From the NCBI GenBank assembly GCA_021372005.1, contig JAJFVC010000029.1:1-64000 (forward strand): 64,000 bases of DNA, in the 5' to 3' direction. Source of the DNA: Planctomycetaceae bacterium. GTDB taxonomy: Bacteria > Planctomycetota > Planctomycetia > Pirellulales > Thermoguttaceae. Position numbers and translations under genes: made by a program. The notes beneath the pieces are model-generated. The model was given only the letters and a program-made list of their open reading frames with translations, had not been told where the DNA came from and searched no databases. Shown piece by piece: positions 27,631 to 36,433 of this stretch. The first letter of the stretch is position 1, and each line of letters opens with the position of its first letter.

Positions 27631-30141
27631 ATGCTGGAGTTCGTGTCGTTGCGTCCGTTGGCGTGGCTCGTGATGGTCGCCCTGCTGGCGATCGCCGCGC
27701 GCTATAGTCTGGCGGATCGACCGCGACTATTGCTTTGGACCTCCACGCTGCTTTCTGCGATCGCTGTTCTCTGCCTAATCGTCGCCTTGTGCCGACCGTA
27801 TCGCACGACGCAAAGCGACGCCCGGCACGTTAATTTTCTCGTTGACGTCTCGCAGTCGATCGACTTGAAACAGGCCCGATCGTCGCTCGAGGAGATCGAT
27901 CGTTGGATCAAGCAACTCCGGGCGGGCGACAGTTGGGCGTTGTTCGCCGTGGGACGCGGCGTTCGTCCGTTCGAGACGACCGACCTGTTGCGCAAAACGC
28001 TCGATCAGTGGCGCGAGACCGGCTCGGACGACGAATTCCGCAGCGCGACCCAATTGGCCGCCGGTTTGCTCGCAACGCGTGCGGCTTTTCCGGCTGGCAA
28101 AATCCGCCAGGCCGTATTGCTGACCGACGGCCAAGAGACCGACAACGACCTCGGCGCCGCGTTGCGTCAGATGCGCGACGAGGGCGTTCGCGTCTTTCGC
28201 CGCCCCGTCGAGGGTTTGAAGGATCCCGAGGCGGCCGTGATCGACGCGACGACCTCGTCCCGCGAGGCGTTTCAGGGCGAGATGGTCCGCCTGTCCGTCC
28301 GCGTCGCCTCGAATCGCGCGATGCCGGCCGTTGTGCGATTGGTGCATCGGGGCGTCGCCGTCCAGACGCAAAAGGTCCGGCTGCGGCCCGGCGACAACAA
28401 TCTCTTTGGATTCGACGTCGAGATGACCGACTCGGGCGAAACTTCCTGGACCGCCGAATTGCAGCCGGCCGAGGATCATTTTGCGATCAACAATCAGGCG
28501 TCGTGCACGGTCTCGGTCCGGGGCCGACCCACCGTGCTCGTCGTGCACCAAAAGCCGAAGCAGATGCGGGCGATCGTTCGTGCATTGCGTCAGCAGGAGA
28601 TGAACGTCGAGGTACGATCGGAGCGCGGCCTGCCCGATTCGCTCGATGGGCTGCTGGCGTTCGATGCCATCGTGCTGGCCGATTTGCCCGCCACGGCCAT
28701 GTCGCCTCGTCAGATGGAACTGTTGAAGCGTTACGTCGTTGACTTAGGCGGCGGGCTGGTCATGCTCGGCTCGGAGAACAGTTTTGGACTGGGCGGCTAC
28801 TACAAAACGCCCGTCGAAGACGTACTGCCGCTGATTTCCCGATTCGAGAAGGAAAAGGAAAAACCGTCGCTGGCGATGGTGTTGGTGATCGACAAGTCGG
28901 GCTCGATGACCGGCACGCCCATCGAGTTGGCGCGCCAGGCCGCCAAGGCGACGGCCGAACTGCTTGGGCCCCGCGACTCGATCGGCGTGATCGGGTTCGA
29001 CGGGCAACCGCAAATCGTGTGCGAAATGACCAGTGCCGCATCGCGCGACGCCGTGCAGGCGGCGATCGATTCGTTGCAGGCCGGCGGCGGCACGTTCATG
29101 TATCCGGCCCTGGTCGCCGCCAAAGAGATGCTCGAACACACATCGGCCAAAATCCGACACGTCATCTGCTTGAGCGACGGGCAAACGCAACCGGCCGATC
29201 ATGAGTCGTTGGTCGAAGAAATGGCCGCCGCCGGCATGACCGTCTCGACCGTGGCCATCGCCAATGCCGACCGTTCGCTGATGGCTCGCATCGCCGAGGT
29301 CGGACGCGGACGCTATTACGAGACCACCGACCCGACCAATGTTCCACAGATTTTCACCCGTGAAACCATGCAGGCCTCGCGATCGGCCATTAAAGAGGAT
29401 CTGTTTGCGTGCGTTCGCGTGGGCGACCACCCGTTGTTGGCCGGCTTCGGCCCCAAAGATCTGCCGCTTTCGCTCGGCTATGTGATGACCGAGGTGAAAC
29501 CGACCGCGCAGTTGCTTCTGGCCGTCGAGACTGGCGACCCGTTGTTGGCGGTCGGACGTTATGGGCTTGGCACGGGCATGGCCTTCACCAGCGATCTGAC
29601 GGAACGTTGGGGCGGCGAGTGGTTGGCATGGAACGATTGCGGTAAGTTCTGGGCTCAAGCGCTGCGAGCCGTATTGCGCAAAAACTCGGTCGAGGGGCTG
29701 TCGCTCCAGTCGCACCACACCACAGAGGGGTGGACTCTGGACATCGAACGCCGCGGCAACGACGGGTTGCCTGTGCATGGGATTCACTGGAACGCAAGCC
29801 TGTTGGATGAACAAGGTCGACCCGAGCCGCTGGCAGTCCGTCAGGTTGGGCTGGGCCGCTATCAGGCCAAAGTGGTCGACAAAGACCATTGCCACCGACA
29901 AACCGTCCGGCTGCACGACGAGGACTACGACAAATCGAAGGTGCTGAGCTTCCAGCCGTCCTATCCCGAAGAATATCGGCTTCGGCAAGAGTTGCCGCCG
30001 GCAATGGCTGCACTGCCGGTGGCCGCCGCGACACGGACCGCCGACCTGTCGCCTCAGTCAGGCCGGACCAGCGTGGCCCACTATTTTTATTTCGGCGCGA
30101 TGGCAAGTCTGCTCGGAAGTTTACTCTTAAGGCGTATTTAA
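27631..30141 (+). CDS. Tandem VWA membrane protein with glutamine-amidotransferase-like insert
   Basis: An 836-residue protein with two N-terminal transmembrane helices (residues 8-25 and 33-54) and a C-terminal one. It contains two von Willebrand A domains, both with intact metal sites. The first has DVSQS at Asp72 and LLTDGQETD; the second has DKSGSMTG at Asp421 and LSDGQTQPAD. Between them lies a beta-sandwich and a class I glutamine-amidotransferase-like fold (VLVVHQKPKQMRAIVRAL to DLGGGLVMLGSENSFGLGGY) that lacks an obvious catalytic Cys. This arrangement occurs in planctomycete and related MoxR operons. It is the last gene of the run, before a hairpin cluster. Likely location is the inner membrane with the large domains in the periplasm. 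Confidence 0.88.
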   Translation: MLEFVSLRPLAWLVMVALLAIAARYSLADRPRLLLWTSTLLSAIAVLCLIVALCRPYRTTQSDARHVNFLVDVSQSIDLKQARSSLEEIDRWIKQLRAGDSWALFAVGRGVRPFETTDLLRKTLDQWRETGSDDEFRSATQLAAGLLATRAAFPAGKIRQAVLLTDGQETDNDLGAALRQMRDEGVRVFRRPVEGLKDPEAAVIDATTSSREAFQGEMVRLSVRVASNRAMPAVVRLVHRGVAVQTQKVRLRPGDNNLFGFDVEMTDSGETSWTAELQPAEDHFAINNQASCTVSVRGRPTVLVVHQKPKQMRAIVRALRQQEMNVEVRSERGLPDSLDGLLAFDAIVLADLPATAMSPRQMELLKRYVVDLGGGLVMLGSENSFGLGGYYKTPVEDVLPLISRFEKEKEKPSLAMVLVIDKSGSMTGTPIELARQAAKATAELLGPRDSIGVIGFDGQPQIVCEMTSAASRDAVQAAIDSLQAGGGTFMYPALVAAKEMLEHTSAKIRHVICLSDGQTQPADHESLVEEMAAAGMTVSTVAIANADRSLMARIAEVGRGRYYETTDPTNVPQIFTRETMQASRSAIKEDLFACVRVGDHPLLAGFGPKDLPLSLGYVMTEVKPTAQLLLAVETGDPLLAVGRYGLGTGMAFTSDLTERWGGEWLAWNDCGKFWAQALRAVLRKNSVEGLSLQSHHTTEGWTLDIERRGNDGLPVHGIHWNASLLDEQGRPEPLAVRQVGLGRYQAKVVDKDHCHRQTVRLHDEDYDKSKVLSFQPSYPEEYRLRQELPPAMAALPVAAATRTADLSPQSGRTSVAHYFYFGAMASLLGSLLLRRI

Positions 30142-30627
30142 CACAGCTCACACGTGGCAATTTTGCTGTTCCGAATTGCCGCAGGTGTTCAATTTTGCTG
30201 TATTAAAATTGAACAGGCGAGCTGGGGTTGGCTCGGGCAAACCAATTCCCAGCTCGCCTGTCGTGTAGTCGGAAGACTGACTTCCGATTCGTCAGGAGGT
30301 TTCCTCTTTTCCGCTGCCAACTCGCAAAATGCCTCTTGTGCCGCCACCGACCCCGTTACGGCTGACCTCTTCCCCCCGCCGAGCGCGGGAGAAAGGTCGC
30401 CGCCACGAGTGCGACGACCCAGCTCCTTTCGCTCAAACATCCTCTTCTCTGTTGCGGCCCCACGGGCCGACCGACACGCCACGGTTCGTTTCGCCCCGAA
30501 CCGCCATCGATCAACGTCTTTTAGACTTCGCAAACGGCATGCCAAACCAACAAAAGGACAAGAAACGCGGATGGGAGACCCACGACGATCCAACGAGGAG
30601 ATCCCGCTTCGTTCCAAGCTCTCGCTC
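30142..30627. other. Convergent intergenic region with three nested hairpins
   Basis: The left 120 bp hold the palindromes described separately (30157-30261). The remaining 365 bp contain no credible gene; the open frames there are Arg/Ser/Pro-rich. A GC-rich stretch near 30370-30420 resembles dispersed low-complexity sequence. Nothing else was seen. Confidence 0.5.
30157..30261. terminator. Hairpin cluster, likely bidirectional terminator
   Basis: Three inverted repeats follow one another. GCAATT (30157-30162) pairs with AATTGC (30174-30179). GTTCAATTTT (30187-30196) pairs perfectly with AAAATTGAAC (30205-30214) around an 8-nt loop. ACAGGCGAGCTGGG (30213-30226) pairs perfectly with CCCAGCTCGCCTGT (30248-30261). 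Each of the first two has the same TTTTGCTGTT/A-like sequence in or next to its loop. They lie between the end of the VWA operon and the convergently transcribed ABC exporter. Read on the minus strand, the GC-rich hairpin is followed by a TTCAATTTTAAT tail. Confidence 0.6.
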
Positions 30628-32631
30628 TTACGCAGTTTGGCGGAGATCCTCAAATTGGATCTGATAGAGCCGGCGATAGAATGCACAATGGGCCAACAGC
30701 TCTTCGTGCCGGCCGACGTCCAAAATCTTTCCGCCCTGCATCACCACAATCCGATCGGCCAGCGATAGAACCGCCAGACGATGGGTGATCAAAATGGTCG
30801 TTCGGTTGCGCGTGAATGTCTCCAGCACCTGCTGGATGGCCTGTTCGCTCTCCAAGTCGACCTGGCTGGTGGCCTCATCGAGAATCAGAATCGACGGATC
30901 CCGGAGAATTGCCCGGGCTAGCGCAATCCGCTGCCGTTGGCCGCCCGACAGACAGTTGCCCAGCGCCCCGGCCGACGTTTCATAGCCGTTGGGCAATTCG
31001 GTCTCGATGAACCGATGGGCGTGCGCCTGTTTGGCGGCTGCAATCACCTGTTCGCGTGTGGCGTCCGGCGCACCGTAGCGGATATTGTTGAAAATCGTCT
31101 CGTCGAACAACATAGTCTCTTGCGTGACCAGGCCGATCTGGCGACGCACGTCGCGGATCCGCATGTCGCGCAACGGCACGCCGTCCAGTTTGACCTCTCC
31201 GCTGGTAGGATCGGCGAAACGCGGCACCAGATTGGCCAGCGTGCTCTTGCCACAACCGTTCGATCCGACCAGCGCGACGGTTTCGCCAAAGCCGATTTGC
31301 AGATTGATGCCCTCGAGCACCGGTTTGCCCGGCTGATAGGCGAATCCGACGTTCTCGAACACCAACTCGCGGTGATGGCGGCGGAACGGGACCGGAGTGT
31401 GCGGATCGCGGACTTTCGGCTGACGATCGAGCCTCGCAAAGATGCGATCGGACGCCGCGCTGGCGGCCTGCAACCGGCTGAACACGTCCGACATTTTCCG
31501 CAACGGATCGGCCGTGGCGGCCAACAGCGCGTAGAACGACAGCAACTCGGCCCAATCCAACGGCTGGCTGGTCATGCGAACGCCCAACAAGTGCGTGCTC
31601 TGCGAAAGAACCATCCAGGCTCCGGCCAACATCGCCATAGAAATCGGAACGATCCCCAAGACTTCCGTCATTGGATGGGTCAAAGCGTCGTAACCGGCGA
31701 TGCGCATCGCCTTCTTGAAGTAGCCTTTGTTATTGTCGTGAAATCGTTTGCGTTCGCGAGGTTCGTTAGTAAACGCTTTGACGATCTTGATGCTTCGGAA
31801 GGTTTCTTCCAGCGTGGCGTAGATCGCAGCCATTTCTTCCATCGCGCGGCGGTTGGCCCGCTTGAGCGACTTGGCTAGCCAGCCAACCAAATAGCCAGCC
31901 AACGGAGCGATGACCATCGTCAACAGCAGCAGTCGCCAACAGATCCATCCAGCGGCGCACAGGCAAACGACCATCTTCAACGGCTCGCGAATCAGTTTGC
32001 CAAACAGCGCCTCCAGTCCGATGGCCACGCGGTTCATGTCGTTGGTGAACCGGCTCATCAGGTCGGCCGTACCTTCTTCGCTGAACATCGAAAGATCCAT
32101 CCGCAATGTGCGGCGATAGAACAGTTTGCGCAAGTCAAACGTGGCTTGCTCGGCCAGCCGCGACACCAACACATTGTTGGCCACCAAAAACACGTCCTTC
32201 ACCAACGTGCCGGCGATCAAAAAGCCAATCACCAGCGTGATCATGACAAACGGATCGCTGGGCAGATACGCGAGAATGTACGGTTGCAGCGTTTGATAAC
32301 TCTTGAGCGACTTGCTTTCGATCTTGAGCCGCCCCTCGACGAAAATCTTTTCGCTGGTCAACACGCGGCGCTGGTCGCCGGACGCGGCGGCCAGTTGCAA
32401 CTCGATTTTTTTCAGCTTGGCCGCTTCTTCCTCGACCACCGCTTGCCCCCGCTCGATGCGAGTCGTGATCCACTGATGCGGCGATTGGCCAAACAACCCG
32501 ACTTGAACGAATGGGTACACCGCGCTGACATTTGCACCCCAAAGGACGGCGACCGCCAGAGCGGAAACGATCGAGGCGGCAAAAATGAGCTTGTAGCGGA
32601 TCGCCATCCGCACGACTCGGCCAAAATTCAT
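30628..32631 (-). CDS. MsbA-type ABC exporter (fused permease and ATPase)
   Basis: A protein of 667 residues from the ATG at 32631. The N-terminal 390 residues form a six-helix type I exporter domain with an unusually long first periplasmic stretch (about residues 45-115, predicted helical, HQWITTRIERGQAVVEEEAA). The C-terminal nucleotide-binding domain has Walker A GSNGCGKST, Q-loop VTQETMLFD, signature LSGGQRQRIALARAIL, Walker B ILILDEATSQVD and H-loop ITHRLA. Lipid A or lipid-linked sugar export is plausible by similarity, but the cargo is unknown. GGAAGG lies 11 bases before this ATG; an in-frame TTG at 32640 is too close to it. Half-transporters of this type act as homodimers. Confidence 0.92.
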   Translation of the reverse strand: MNFGRVVRMAIRYKLIFAASIVSALAVAVLWGANVSAVYPFVQVGLFGQSPHQWITTRIERGQAVVEEEAAKLKKIELQLAAASGDQRRVLTSEKIFVEGRLKIESKSLKSYQTLQPYILAYLPSDPFVMITLVIGFLIAGTLVKDVFLVANNVLVSRLAEQATFDLRKLFYRRTLRMDLSMFSEEGTADLMSRFTNDMNRVAIGLEALFGKLIREPLKMVVCLCAAGWICWRLLLLTMVIAPLAGYLVGWLAKSLKRANRRAMEEMAAIYATLEETFRSIKIVKAFTNEPRERKRFHDNNKGYFKKAMRIAGYDALTHPMTEVLGIVPISMAMLAGAWMVLSQSTHLLGVRMTSQPLDWAELLSFYALLAATADPLRKMSDVFSRLQAASAASDRIFARLDRQPKVRDPHTPVPFRRHHRELVFENVGFAYQPGKPVLEGINLQIGFGETVALVGSNGCGKSTLANLVPRFADPTSGEVKLDGVPLRDMRIRDVRRQIGLVTQETMLFDETIFNNIRYGAPDATREQVIAAAKQAHAHRFIETELPNGYETSAGALGNCLSGGQRQRIALARAILRDPSILILDEATSQVDLESEQAIQQVLETFTRNRTTILITHRLAVLSLADRIVVMQGGKILDVGRHEELLAHCAFYRRLYQIQFEDLRQTA

Positions 32632-33030
32632 AGTAGGCAAGACCTTCCGTCAGAGACTCAAGAGACTTTGCGAGTCCAGCGCGGCACTTGTAGCAGATTT
32701 TGCCTCCCAGGCCAAGACGAGGAATTTTGGACGCCTTGGGAGATGAAATTTGCAGGCCGCGATTGACAACTTAGGAAAAACAGGAAAGACGGGCCGCCAT
32801 CCCCTCCGATCGAAGATTGCCACCACAAGCCGCCCGCAAACTCTCGCCACTTTACCCAACCCTATCGTGTTGGCGGCAGCAGCTTTACGGAACACGACGG
32901 TTCTGTCGTTTTTCTGGACTCTGGCGATTTTAGGGCCGATGTCTGTTGAAGTAGGGCGAGGTTGGAGGTTTCCCCGCAGAGACCCAATTTGCCCTCCGAA
33001 GACCAAGAGCTCATAAAGGAATCGTCGGAC
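32632..33030. other. Divergent intergenic region
   Basis: About 400 bp separate the ABC exporter (leftward) and a small lipoprotein gene (rightward), so promoters for both must lie here. No hexamer pair better than chance was identified. An AAAGGA ribosome site at 33016-33021 serves the lipoprotein start. Confidence 0.4.
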
Positions 33031-33330
33031 ATGAAACGCGCCATCTTTTCGCTGTTGACGGTGGTCATTTTGATTGGGGTGACCGGCTGCATCCACCAAC
33101 ATGGACGACGCCCCTGGGCCTGCATGAACGGCAGTTGCGCCCAAGCCCCCGAGGATGCGCAGTCCTGCGACGAGTCGTGCGAAAAGTGCAGAGGTTGTCG
33201 GTTGCGTTGCGGGCACGGCGCGGAAGCGACGGCCGCCGGCCCTGCCACGGGCACGGTCGCCTATCCATACTACACCACGCGCGGCCCACGCGACTTTTTG
33301 GCCAACAATCCGCCCAGCATCGGGCCGTGA
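33031..33330 (+). CDS. Small cysteine-rich lipoprotein
   Basis: A 99-residue precursor. A lysine/arginine start is followed by a hydrophobic run and the lipobox VTGC, so Cys20 is probably lipidated. Seven more cysteines follow at 31, 36, 46, 50, 53, 56 and 60, the last five spaced 3-2-2-3, a compact metal- or disulfide-binding pattern. The C terminus reads TRGPRDFLANNPPSIGP, a Pro-rich tail that I associate with small planctomycete lipoproteins. The ATG at 33031 is favoured over an upstream in-frame ATG (32962) because AAAGGA lies ten bases upstream and because the signal peptide then starts correctly. Function unknown. Confidence 0.75.
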   Translation: MKRAIFSLLTVVILIGVTGCIHQHGRRPWACMNGSCAQAPEDAQSCDESCEKCRGCRLRCGHGAEATAAGPATGTVAYPYYTTRGPRDFLANNPPSIGP

Positions 33331-33645
33331 CGCCTAACGGTCGCCATCGAGCCCAGCTCTTCGTTGCCGCGAGCAACGTCGCTCTTGGTTTTGCACTGCG
33401 TCGCATTGTGAGCGGCCTTTGATGGCGCGGTTTTTTGCATTTTTCGCACTCGCGCGGCAGAAAGCAGCAAAAACCAGGCGATCGAGGCGAACTGCGCAAT
33501 TTTTTCATAATATCTCGCCTCGCGTCTGCCATTTTCTTTTGTTCGTCCACGGCGAACCGCAGCCGGCCGTTGACAGAACCCGCCTCGACCCTCGACAATG
33601 ACGCACTGGGTTCTTTGCGATCGTTGGTTCCTGGTACACGCGATC
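33331..33645. other. Intergenic region upstream of the MacB-like permease
   Basis: It holds a small hairpin, CGTTGC/GCAACG (33362-33378) followed by TTGGTTTT, which could end the lipoprotein transcript, and a promoter candidate at 33570-33599. No gene is seen. Confidence 0.4.
33570..33599 (+). promoter_or_regulatory. Possible promoter of the MacB-like operon
   Basis: A perfect TTGACA (33570-33575) is followed after 18 bp by GACAAT (33594-33599, four matches). The -10 box overlaps the in-frame ATG at 33598, so if it is real, translation must begin later, at 33646. Confidence 0.4.
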
Positions 33646-34779
33646 ATGCGATTTCACACGTTCGTTTTGAAAAACGTGGTCCGCCGCCGAATCCGATCGA
33701 CTCTGACCGTGATCGGCATGGCGGTGGCGGTCGGTGCGGTTGTCGCGCTGGTGGGCATCTCGAACAGCTCAATCCGTTCGTTTCTGGCCATCTACACGAA
33801 TCAAAAAATCGCCATCATCGTGCAGCAGCGCGGCGCCAAGCAGCGACTAACCAGCACGTTGAGCGACAAGCTGGGCGAGCAAATCGCCCGAATCCCAGGC
33901 GTCAAGCAGGTCCACACCGGACTGGTCGACTACACATCGCTCGAGGACTTGGGCATCAACGCCCTGGTCGTGCAGGGCTGGATCCCTGATTCGGCGGCGA
34001 TGCGGGCGTTGAACGTTCAGCCGGGCGGTCACTGGCTCACCGCCGCCGATCGACGCGGCGTGCTGCTGGGCCAAGACCTCGCCCGGTCGCTCGAAAAGAA
34101 GGTCGGCGACAAAATTCCGCTGTTTGACGATGGCCAATACACCGTGATCGGAATCGTCAAGAGTTCGATTCCGTACGAGTCGAGCAGCATGTGGGTGTCG
34201 TTGGCCGCGCTGCAGAAGTTCATGGGCCGTGAGGGTCAGGTGACCGGCTATTCGGTCGTGGTCGACCATCCGGATGACGACGCCGAAGTGGAGCGGATCC
34301 GCGAGGCCATCGCGGCGATCGGGTCGAACATCGAGGCGCAAACGGCCGCCAACTCGGTCACCTCAACCACCGAGATTCGATTCATTCGCGCGACTTCTTG
34401 GATCACCTCGGCCATCGCCATTCTGATCGGCGCGATCGGCATCCTGAACACGATGATCGTGTCGGTTTACGAGCGGACGCACGAAATTGGCATTTTACGA
34501 GCGATCGGGTGGCGGCGCAGCCGCATCGTACGGATGATCCTGATCGAGTCGGTGCTGCTAAGCCTCGTCGGCGGAATCGTCGGCACGTTGAGCGCCGTCG
34601 TGGTGACGCCGCTGTTGGGCCGCCATCCGGCGGTGGCCGGGCTGATCGACGCCCATATCGGCGCGCCGGCTATCGTGCTCGGCATCGTGATGGCGTTGGT
34701 TGTCGGATTGCTCGGCGCCGCCTATCCGGCGTATCGCGGCGCCCAAATGCTGCCCACGGAGGCCCTGCGACATGAGTAA
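33646..34779 (+). CDS. MacB/FtsX-type ABC transporter permease
   Basis: A 377-residue permease with one N-terminal transmembrane helix (residues 20-40), a periplasmic MacB_PCD-like domain of about 210 residues, and three C-terminal helices forming the FtsX domain (IRATSWITSAIAILIGAIG, then MIVSVYERTHEIGILRAIGW). The YERTHEIGILRAIG segment is a hallmark of the family. Such proteins are mechanotransmission permeases used for lipoprotein, peptide or macrolide export. The ATG at 33646 matches the promoter candidate; the ATG at 33598 would add 16 unlikely residues. Its stop overlaps the start of the ATPase gene by 8 bp. No membrane-fusion protein is adjacent, so the substrate remains open. Confidence 0.88.
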   Translation: MRFHTFVLKNVVRRRIRSTLTVIGMAVAVGAVVALVGISNSSIRSFLAIYTNQKIAIIVQQRGAKQRLTSTLSDKLGEQIARIPGVKQVHTGLVDYTSLEDLGINALVVQGWIPDSAAMRALNVQPGGHWLTAADRRGVLLGQDLARSLEKKVGDKIPLFDDGQYTVIGIVKSSIPYESSSMWVSLAALQKFMGREGQVTGYSVVVDHPDDDAEVERIREAIAAIGSNIEAQTAANSVTSTTEIRFIRATSWITSAIAILIGAIGILNTMIVSVYERTHEIGILRAIGWRRSRIVRMILIESVLLSLVGGIVGTLSAVVVTPLLGRHPAVAGLIDAHIGAPAIVLGIVMALVVGLLGAAYPAYRGAQMLPTEALRHE

Positions 34780-35500
34780 CCGCGACTCCATGCTGTTCCG
34801 AACCGAACACGTCTCGAAAATCTATCCCGACGGACAAGTGCATGCCGTCGAGGACGTGTCGATCGGCATTCGCCGCGGCGAGTACGTGGCCATCATGGGC
34901 CATAGCGGCAGTGGCAAGTCGACGTTGCTGAACTTGCTGGGCACGTTGGACCGGCCCACGTCCGGCGAGGTGTATTTTGACGGCCAGCCGCTCTCGAAGG
35001 TCCGAAGCCTCGACCGCATCCGCGTTCAAAAATTCGGGTTCGTCTTTCAGTCGTTCTACTTGCTGCCGATTCTCACGTCGCTGGAGAACGTGCAAGTGCC
35101 GATGTTCGAGAACGGGATGCCCGCCTCTGCTCGCGTTCGCAAGGCCCGCGAGCTGTTGGACCTGGTCGGCATGAGTCATCGGGCAAACCATATGCCGCAA
35201 AAACTTTCGGTCGGCGAACGTCAGCGCGTGGCCATCGCTCGATCGCTGGCCAATGATCCGATCGCCATGCTGGCCGACGAGCCGACCGGCAACTTGGACT
35301 CCGTGTCGGCCGAGGGCGTTTTCGATTTATTCGCACATCTGCATCGCGAGCAACGCATGACGATCGTGCTGATCACGCACGACCCGGAGTTCGGACGCCG
35401 CGCGCAGCGGACCATCCACATGCAAGACGGTCACGTGATGTCAGACGTGGTCAGCGAGCGAAATCGCGTCCGCACGCCGATGCCGCCGTTTGCCACCTGA
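34772..35500 (+). CDS. ABC transporter ATP-binding protein (MacB/LolD type)
   Basis: A 242-residue ATPase. Walker A is GHSGSGKST, Q-loop FVFQSFYLLPILT, signature LSVGERQRVAIARSL (the usual LSGGE reads LSVGE here), Walker B MLADEPTGNLDS, and H-loop ITHDPEF. ADEPTGNLDS is diagnostic of the LolD/MacB/FtsE branch. The start at 34772 has GGAGG about nine bases upstream and overlaps the end of the permease gene, so the two are translationally coupled and presumably form one transporter. Confidence 0.93.
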   Translation: MSNRDSMLFRTEHVSKIYPDGQVHAVEDVSIGIRRGEYVAIMGHSGSGKSTLLNLLGTLDRPTSGEVYFDGQPLSKVRSLDRIRVQKFGFVFQSFYLLPILTSLENVQVPMFENGMPASARVRKARELLDLVGMSHRANHMPQKLSVGERQRVAIARSLANDPIAMLADEPTGNLDSVSAEGVFDLFAHLHREQRMTIVLITHDPEFGRRAQRTIHMQDGHVMSDVVSERNRVRTPMPPFAT

Positions 35501-35514
35501 CGCAAAACAACCGT

Positions 35515-35739
35515 CTACGGTTGCAAAAAAATCTTCCGGTTCCGGCCGTTTTCGTCAAACCCGACTTTGCCTTCGCGGGCGAGCCAGCCGACGGCCTGCA
35601 TGACCGTGTCCCGAGGCGCGTCGACCATCTTGACCAGCTTGGCCAAGGTGACCGGCCCCTCGTCCGACAACGTTCGCCAGACTGTCCCCGCCACTTCGCC
35701 GATGTGCATGACGCAAGAAACGGGCGATGTGGTTGCCAT
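35515..35739 (-). CDS. Winged-helix protein of the DUF2582 family
   Basis: A 74-residue protein that is almost entirely one winged helix-turn-helix: MHIGEVAGTVWRTLSDEG, then VTLAKLVKMVDAPRDTVM and QAVGWLAREGKVGFDENG. The last segment is typical of DUF2582. AGAGGTGA stands five bases before the ATG. It may bind DNA, but the family has no established target. It lies 10 bp downstream of the next gene on the same strand and its end faces the MacB-like ATPase gene. Confidence 0.75.
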   Translation of the reverse strand: MATTSPVSCVMHIGEVAGTVWRTLSDEGPVTLAKLVKMVDAPRDTVMQAVGWLAREGKVGFDENGRNRKIFLQP

Positions 35740-35749
35740 AAGATCACCT

Positions 35750-36184
35750 CTACGGTTCCAGACTGTTCAACAAACTGAACGTAATCGCTTGAAACACACG
35801 CTCGAGTTGCGCATATTCTCGATCTTCGGCTTGATAATAGATAGTATAGGACGTGTTGGCAACACAAAACCCGCGAATCTGCGCCGTATTGGTAAGATCG
35901 AGATAATAGAAAGCCAGCTCAAAACCCTCTAGATGGTGGCCCGCCACGTCTTCCTCGACCGGTTCGGACTCTAATCCACCATATTCCTGTTGCAGGGATT
36001 TAAGAATGGCGGCGGTCAAATTCCCGGGTTTTTCCGAGCCGGAATACAGGGCGACATTCCAAAACGCGCCGCCGGGGCTGTAGATGGTGACCGATTTTCG
36101 GCCCAACATGGCGTCGGAATCGTCGAGAGTCCAGTTTTCGGGGTACTGGAACGAGATGCCCAAACGATCAAACTGTGCCGGCAT
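35750..36184 (-). CDS. Uncharacterised protein with PsbP/DUF1795-like features
   Basis: From the ATG at 36184 the product has 144 residues, beginning MPAQFDRLGISFQYPENWTL. The opening phrase (a short strand, then F-x-Y-P-x-x-W) and the later layout resemble PsbP/DUF1795 proteins, which adopt an alpha-beta sandwich. There is no signal peptide or membrane helix. The frame is open 69 codons further upstream, but that part is Arg/Cys-rich and not protein-like. It is followed after 10 bp by the DUF2582 gene and the two are probably co-transcribed. Function unknown. Confidence 0.65.
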   Translation of the reverse strand: MPAQFDRLGISFQYPENWTLDDSDAMLGRKSVTIYSPGGAFWNVALYSGSEKPGNLTAAILKSLQQEYGGLESEPVEEDVAGHHLEGFELAFYYLDLTNTAQIRGFCVANTSYTIYYQAEDREYAQLERVFQAITFSLLNSLEP

Positions 36185-36433
36185 GGTGGGGTCCACCCAA
36201 AATTTCGAGACGACGAAAAACGCCCAAGATTCGATCCATCTTACCAAGGGTCGCCGAATTCCGAAACGGGCGGTTGGACTTTTTCGTCCGCCAATTTGCT
36301 CTGGACATGCACGGCCTGTTTTGCGACACTCCCGCCCTTGTCTTGCAGGACAGGCGGCCACGCTCCTGTCCCTCCATGGCACAAGTCCCACGGAGCAGAT
36401 GGTTTGCTGCCCCAGGAAGAAAGGTTCGCCATC

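Noticed and set aside
30154-30768. Plus-strand open frame of 204 codons after the VWA operon
   Set aside because: It runs through the hairpin cluster into the ABC exporter end and is low in complexity.
33598-33645. Upstream start for the MacB-like permease
   Set aside because: It coincides with a promoter -10 box and adds 16 residues atypical for the family.
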